From Rhizopus sp. PT2906 (taxonomy: Eukaryota; Mucoromycota; Mucoromycetes; Mucorales; Rhizopodaceae), in assembly GCA_025529335.1 (NCBI GenBank), contig JAMYHX010000376.1, positions 1 through 43,176 on the forward strand: a stretch of 43,176 nt of DNA, read 5' to 3'. Of this stretch, positions 42,152 to 43,176 are shown piece after piece (the first letter of the stretch is position 1; each line of letters starts with the position of its first letter). Made by a program: the position numbers and the translations under genes. The notes below the pieces were generated by a model that worked only from the letters and a program-made list of their open reading frames with translations, searched no databases and was not told the origin of the DNA.

Positions 42152-42762
42152 ATAAATAAAAGGGTTTGCAGTCAATTTGCACATCTTTCTCTCACTCTTT
42201 TTTCAAAGTATGTCACGGCTGACGCTTTTCCCTTCGTCATATCTACTTCAAAAGCGAGCAGCTGCAGGGCCTGACAGATGATCTGGTTTTTGGTCTGCTA
42301 ATGTCTTGTTCGGTCTTAAAGCTGATACATGTAGTCAAAGCAGATCACGGCCTGAAATAAAGATAAATATATAACATAAGTCAAAGCAGTTCTTAACACT
42401 TTGGCTTTTCTCCTCTTACAGACTCTTTCATGCCCATTCCAGCAGTGAGACTGATGACGCTGCTTTTTTCTACTACTACAAGATCAAAAACAAAACGGTC
42501 TGTAGCAGGCTCCAAGGTTGTCTCATCAAGCCAAACAGGGCAAATAACCAGGATGTTGCTTATATAAGTAACAAATATCTTCAGACTGTAAACTAAAAAA
42601 TACTAACACTGTTCGTAGACACAGAGCTTATCAATCGCCCAGCGACGTCTGGTCGACCAGCGCACATACTGGTGCAAGTGTTTTGTTTTGCCCCCCTCCT
42701 TCCTAGCTTGCTCAAAAGAGCAATAGAAGAGCCGGAGGAGGAAATCTACCGTGATGAGGCTT
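42152..42762 (+). repeat. Dispersed repeat, copy 2 (inverted relative to copy 1), with extra internal block
   Basis: It matches the reverse complement of 11625-12047 in two blocks (about 42152-42385 and 42570-42762), separated by about 185 bp absent from copy 1. Three coding-like stretches are visible. The first contains LQGLTDDLVFGLLMSCSV. The second lies in the extra block and contains DSFMPIPAVRLMTLLFSTTT after a pyrimidine-AG. The third contains HILVQVFCFAPLLPSLLKRA and ends EEEIYRDEA and stop. This looks like a spliced gene of an unrecognised mobile element, but the first piece carries a stop just upstream of the shared part. Confidence 0.75.
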
Positions 42763-43176
42763 AATCAAACATTGCTAGTACTTGCAGACCAATACATCAC
42801 ATTCACAGCACAACGTGAGTACCAGGAAAAGGAGGATGGACAGGATACCGTCATTGCAATCATCTACCTCATTAGGCGATGCGAACTTCCGAAAGGTTAA
42901 AGACTGCTATGTTCTTTGCGTTGTCCATGCGATGAACTGTATAAGCAAGATGCTTATTAATAGATCTAGAGGCGTCATGATGATAGGTACGAGAGCGGAT
43001 GAACCGTAGATAACAATGTGAATTGCGATATTTAGAGCATCTAAAAGCCATTGCTTCATATGTTATAACCTATTTGAAGGCACATAGCGCATGCCCTGGC
43101 CTTCCACTGATGCCTGCGTCTAGACTTGTTCAAAATAAAGTTATTATTTCATGATGTAACAGGGCTTCGGAACGCA
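42763..43176. other. Repeat-like DNA to the end of the window
   Basis: About 410 bp with short coding-like pieces on the plus strand (for example ADQYITFTAQREYQEKEDGQ, followed by DTVIAIIYLIRRCELPKG and a stop). It is not shared with copy 1. It may be more of the same element or an unrelated remnant. No intact gene is seen. Confidence 0.35.

Noticed and set aside
1..43176. tRNA genes, CRISPR arrays, riboswitches, operons
   Set aside because: I looked for internal promoter boxes, spaced direct repeats and bacterial-type signals and saw none; the window is fungal nuclear DNA.

Overview
The window is nuclear DNA from a fungus, most likely an early-diverging one of the Mucorales type. Genes are closely packed and AT-rich, and almost all are broken by introns of about 45-75 bp with GT..AG ends. 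Long T or A tracts are common, and the standard genetic code is used. Several families point away from yeasts and other Dikarya: an Integrator subunit (INTS7), a SAP-domain ERI1 exonuclease, a G3BP-like NTF2/RRM protein and an AIRAP-like AN1 zinc-finger protein. No bacterial, viral or organelle backbone is seen. Most gene models below were assembled by hand; all the complete spliced models keep an open frame and total a multiple of three.

Layout, left to right. 1-483: end of a hexokinase gene. 626-8419: G3BP-like RNA-binding protein, a small membrane protein, a GT15 mannosyltransferase, a low-complexity nuclear-type protein and an F-box/WD40 protein, all on the minus strand. 9230-10231: V-ATPase subunit E. 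10232-12892: a gene-poor repeat island with a broken Ty3/gypsy integrase and one copy of an inverted dispersed repeat. 12893-15766: a mitochondrial PPR protein. 16234-19326: GPATCH1-type splicing factor. 19372-20753: a BolA protein and ribosomal protein uL2. 21183-21818: an AIRIM/C1orf109-like protein. 21861-24959: Elongator subunit ELP2. 25049-28211: an INTS7 gene split into two divergent halves. 28424-29363: AN1 zinc-finger protein. 30169-30640: prefoldin subunit 1. 30654-32497: ankyrin protein. 33685-35771: amino-acid transporter. 35900-36834: ERI1. 36874-37804: PQ-loop transporter. 37914-40629: GH31 glycosidase. 40754-41919: GDSL esterase. 42152-42762: second copy of the inverted repeat, followed by repeat-like DNA to the end.

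Most genes are housekeeping and unrelated in pathway. RNA and translation functions are frequent (GPATCH1, ERI1, INTS7, ELP2, uL2, PPR, G3BP, AIRIM-like). Two membrane transport systems relate to the vacuole and amino acids (V-ATPase E and the PQ-loop carrier), with an LAT-type permease nearby.

The most striking observation is INTS7. The N-terminal part (280 residues) lies on the minus strand and the C-terminal part (548 residues) on the plus strand. They are head to head, with 59 bp between their start codons. Both are intact through all their introns, and together they cover the helical-repeat body of the protein with no obvious overlap or gap. This is the pattern expected from a local inversion of the first half of one gene. 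It is either a genuine split gene with a shared bidirectional promoter or an assembly error. The second main observation is a pair of dispersed-repeat copies in opposite orientation, about 30 kb apart, that share coding-like peptides and differ by an internal block of about 185 bp.
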